The notes under the pieces: model-generated
What the model saw: the letters and a program-made list of their open reading frames with translations, nothing else
The model's database searches: none
Told to the model about the DNA's origin: nothing
Source of the DNA: a virus
IMG/VR virus record: IMGVR_UViG_3300007960_010139
Coordinates: 1 to 24,861 of that record
Reading direction: 5' to 3' (one strand)
DNA length: 24,861 nt
Part shown: positions 23,057 through 24,861 of the stretch, one piece after another
Layout: each line of letters starts with the position of its first letter
Position numbering within the stretch: the stretch's first letter is position 1
Translations under genes and position numbers: made by a program

Positions 23057-24226
23057 CTAGCTTGTAATAGAAACCGCGCCACGACTTGTATCGATGCTAT
23101 TTAGCTTTAACCAATCCTCTCGAGCCTGATTCTTTGTCTTTCTGATAATTGTCCAAAGCAAATCTCTCGGAATAAATTTCTCAGCATGATTATTCTCGGA
23201 AATAGTTGCCGAACCTAACTCCATATTCAATAAATAATGCTCATCTAATTCAGAGTGGTAATTCAATGACAACAAGCCACTGTTTATCAGATGCATTCCC
23301 ATCTGATTCTCAGAGCACCAATCAGCATCTAATCCAGATTCATAACGTCCTACATGGTCACTTATAGAAACAATTCGATCAAAAAATTCTCTTCTGGTAA
23401 AGTAGATTACATTGCCTCTTATGGTGAATACAGAACAAGTACCCTTCAAGAACTCACTTGTATAGTTATTACTACAGGGCTCCCTAAGATCTATTGCTTT
23501 TAATACCTGAAGATACTTATCATGGAGAATATCACCGCTGTTTGCTCGAATGCAGTCGCCCAAATTATCGCCATTAACCACCCCGGAGTACCCCACTTCG
23601 GCCATTCGATCTCGTAGGATTTGCTCCATCATATTGGAGTCGCCCCCAGATAATAAGGCGGCATATAAAAGCTTAGAACTCGACCAACCCATCTTTCGAG
23701 CATGATCTCTATATTTAAATATCGATTCCCAAAAAATTTCAGGGTCGTAATAGTTGCGGAAGACCAATGGGCGAAATAATGCTACGTCAAATCGACATCG
23801 TGCAATCAGATCGTATTTCTGACCCGAACTCATCTCCTCCTCTCGCAACTGATTATATGCTTCGCTCAGTTGCATATATTCCAGAGCAGAACCCGTGCTT
23901 CTATACCATAGAGCACCCGCCTCCGATTGAACCCTCTCTGCGCATAACTCTCGGTAGCTACTCCTGTAAGAAATTTGCCCAGCCCTATCCTGCCAGTAGC
24001 GAGTATCCTGATCAGCTACTACCAAAGACTTTATGGAACTCCCCCAGCATTTCTTAAGGTAGTCCAAACTTCCCGGCTCCTGCGTTCCATATTGTTCATC
24101 TGCCAAACGCTCCTCGCAGTATAGAAATAAATCTGCACCGTTTGGATCAATTATATTTGCCTTCAGAAGGTCTGCCGTTCGCTGAATGGTCCTAAGCTGA
24201 CCAGTAAATAATATCGCTGATTTCAT
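23057..24226 (-). CDS. Glycosyltransferase-like protein with GQLRT N-terminus
   Basis: A 389-residue protein opening with MKSAILFTGQLRTIQRTADL, a motif I associate with nucleotide-sugar glycosyltransferase-like proteins of some bacteria, giant viruses and aquatic phages. A later YDLIARCRFDVALFRPL resembles the 'YD.IIR.R.D' strand of these proteins, and NGDNLGDCI near 220 is a candidate acidic site. The family's substrates are mostly unknown; glycan decoration of virions or host cell surface is plausible (inference). GGAGG precedes the ATG by about 6-7 bases. The upstream AT-rich gap carries a palindrome at 24337-24351. Confidence 0.65.
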   Translation of the reverse strand: MKSAILFTGQLRTIQRTADLLKANIIDPNGADLFLYCEERLADEQYGTQEPGSLDYLKKCWGSSIKSLVVADQDTRYWQDRAGQISYRSSYRELCAERVQSEAGALWYRSTGSALEYMQLSEAYNQLREEEMSSGQKYDLIARCRFDVALFRPLVFRNYYDPEIFWESIFKYRDHARKMGWSSSKLLYAALLSGGDSNMMEQILRDRMAEVGYSGVVNGDNLGDCIRANSGDILHDKYLQVLKAIDLREPCSNNYTSEFLKGTCSVFTIRGNVIYFTRREFFDRIVSISDHVGRYESGLDADWCSENQMGMHLINSGLLSLNYHSELDEHYLLNMELGSATISENNHAEKFIPRDLLWTIIRKTKNQAREDWLKLNSIDTSRGAVSITS

Positions 24227-24336
24227 CTCTGCCCTCCTCGATCATGTTAAATGAAAAATTCCAATCACAACTCTAACTAGGCGAATATATAAATACCACA
24301 CCACACCTAAATAAATAAGACAATAATATCAAGTCA

Positions 24337-24351
24337 TTTCCAGATTGGAAA
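24337..24351. promoter_or_regulatory. Operator-like palindrome
   Basis: TTTCCA-GAT-TGGAAA is a perfect inverted repeat with 6-base arms and a 3-base centre. It lies at the composition boundary, 111 bases before the minus-strand ATG at 24226. It could be a repressor site. Confidence 0.4.
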
Positions 24352-24419
24352 CATCGACTTGAAATTCCCCCGGTGTTCATACGGTTGCCAACATATACCG
24401 CCCCCCTTGGCCGTCGATT

Positions 24420-24459
24420 GACGCGATGCGGCATACCCTGGGGCATGACGCAATGCGTC
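24420..24459. repeat. 40-base imperfect inverted repeat (long hairpin)
   Basis: The arm GACGCGATGCGGCATACCC (24420-24438) pairs with GGGCATGACGCAATGCGTC (24441-24459) at 15 of 19 positions (16 if one G-U pair is allowed in the plus transcript), with a 2-base centre. Seven A's follow within a few bases on the plus strand; no U-tract follows on either strand, so it is not a standard terminator. Function unknown. Confidence 0.5.
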
Positions 24460-24558
24460 GAAAAAAATGTGGTGCGGGTGGTTGACTACCGTTCGCGGAT
24501 GTGGCAGGGTTGTGTCTCCGGCAATGGTGCCGACAAGGAAAGCGAAGGGAAAGCGAAA

Positions 24559-24861
24559 ATGGCCTGTACACTCAAGGAAATCATGGAAGAACAAGGGATC
24601 GGCGGAAAGCCATCGAAGGCCCCAACTAGCCTCATGCGGCTTTGTGGGTGCGAGCGTTGCACCGACAAGGCCGACCGAAGGAAGGCGGCAACCGCGAAGA
24701 AACGCGCCAACGGGTATGATTGGCGGAACAACGCCGACGACGTGGCGCGTCATGGCGAAGCGTCGGCAATTCTCGCTTCGGCCAACGTCATCGCAAGGGA
24801 TGCGAATGACGGGACCAAGGATCCTCGCGCCGTTGCACGAGGGTTGGGTTACAAATGGGAT
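24559..24861 (+). CDS. Unknown protein, incomplete at the right edge, GC-rich
   Basis: The 101 visible codons are open to the window end. The protein begins MACTLKEIMEEQGIGG, has a CxxC-type CGCERC motif at 29-34 that may bind metal, a basic helix (DKADRRKAATAKKRANG), and ends GLGYKWD at the cut. Codons here favour G or C at the third position (many GCC, AAG, GAC), unlike the AT-leaning genes to the left, which suggests recent transfer or a different replicon. AAGGG about nine bases upstream supports ATG 24559; ATG 24499 and 24445 are alternatives in the same open frame. No family recognised. Confidence 0.5.
   Translation, partial: MACTLKEIMEEQGIGGKPSKAPTSLMRLCGCERCTDKADRRKAATAKKRANGYDWRNNADDVARHGEASAILASANVIARDANDGTKDPRAVARGLGYKWD

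Larger units (their letters stand above)
24227..24558. other. 332-base gap with no confident gene; composition change inside
   Basis: The first 110 bases (24227-24336) are AT-rich and carry promoter-like TATATATT ahead of the minus-strand glycosyltransferase-like gene. From about 24340 the sequence turns GC-rich. The gap contains a TTTCCA palindrome (24337-24351) and a long imperfect inverted repeat (24420-24459). The frame of the gene at 24559 stays open back to 24319, so its true start could lie at ATG 24445 or 24499, shortening this gap. Confidence 0.7.

Noticed and set aside
24334-24753. 139-residue minus-strand open frame
   Set aside because: It is rich in Pro, His and Cys with no motif and lies opposite a plus-strand frame that has better codon use and a better start; probably a shadow in GC-rich DNA.

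Overview
The window looks like part of a tailed double-stranded DNA bacteriophage genome or a closely related prophage or metagenomic contig. The evidence is a contiguous HK97-type head and packaging block (RRM protein, small and large terminase, portal-MuF fusion, prohead protease, major capsid protein), a phage-style replication and recombination block, nucleotide-metabolism genes, and densely packed genes with short overlaps. It uses the standard genetic code, with all three stop codons present. Most of the window is AT-leaning. The host cannot be named from this sequence. The class II (B12-dependent) ribonucleotide reductase suggests a host that makes or imports cobalamin. No integrase, tRNA, CRISPR array, IS element, tail gene or DNA polymerase was found.

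Layout. (1) 1-6877, minus strand, read right to left: RRM RNA-binding protein, TerS, TerL, portal-MuF, prohead protease with a long acidic tail, and a major capsid protein cut by the left edge. A TTGACA-type promoter sits just upstream of the capsid gene. (2) 6949-7830, plus strand: a conserved phage protein of unknown function and an HNH endonuclease, forming a small island between two minus-strand blocks. (3) 7785-18717, minus strand: Cas4-like nuclease, Sak4-like ATPase and SSB, then a strong terminator, an AP2-domain protein, an Hjc-like resolvase, a possible helicase loader, a gp4-type primase-helicase, two small proteins, an Nmad1/DUF1599 protein, a monomeric class II ribonucleotide reductase, and a second primase-like protein (AEP type) with winged helices. 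(4) 18802-20014: a membrane microprotein coupled to an HTH-like protein on the plus strand, converging on an XRE repressor on the minus strand. (5) 20077-22731, plus strand: PD-(D/E)XK-like protein, unknown protein, a third copy of a paralogous domain, an exported staphylococcal-type nuclease, two small proteins and a deoxycytidylate-deaminase-like protein. (6) 22739-24226, minus strand: a membrane/coiled-coil protein and a glycosyltransferase-like GQLRT protein. (7) About 24340-24861: a sharp shift to GC-rich sequence with palindromes and a CDS that runs off the right edge.

How the genes fit together. The Cas4-like exonuclease, Sak4, SSB and Hjc resolvase would form a phage recombination pathway. 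The primase-helicase, putative loader and AEP protein would prime and unwind DNA. Ribonucleotide reductase, the deaminase and the Nmad1 protein would shape the dNTP pool, with nucleases supplying precursors or attacking competing DNA. The head block packages the product. The most unusual points are the RRM protein heading the packaging block, two unrelated primase types in one replication block, a paralogous helical domain present three times (once fused to an AP2 domain), the uncharacterised membrane/HTH pair beside a repressor, and the compositionally foreign right edge.
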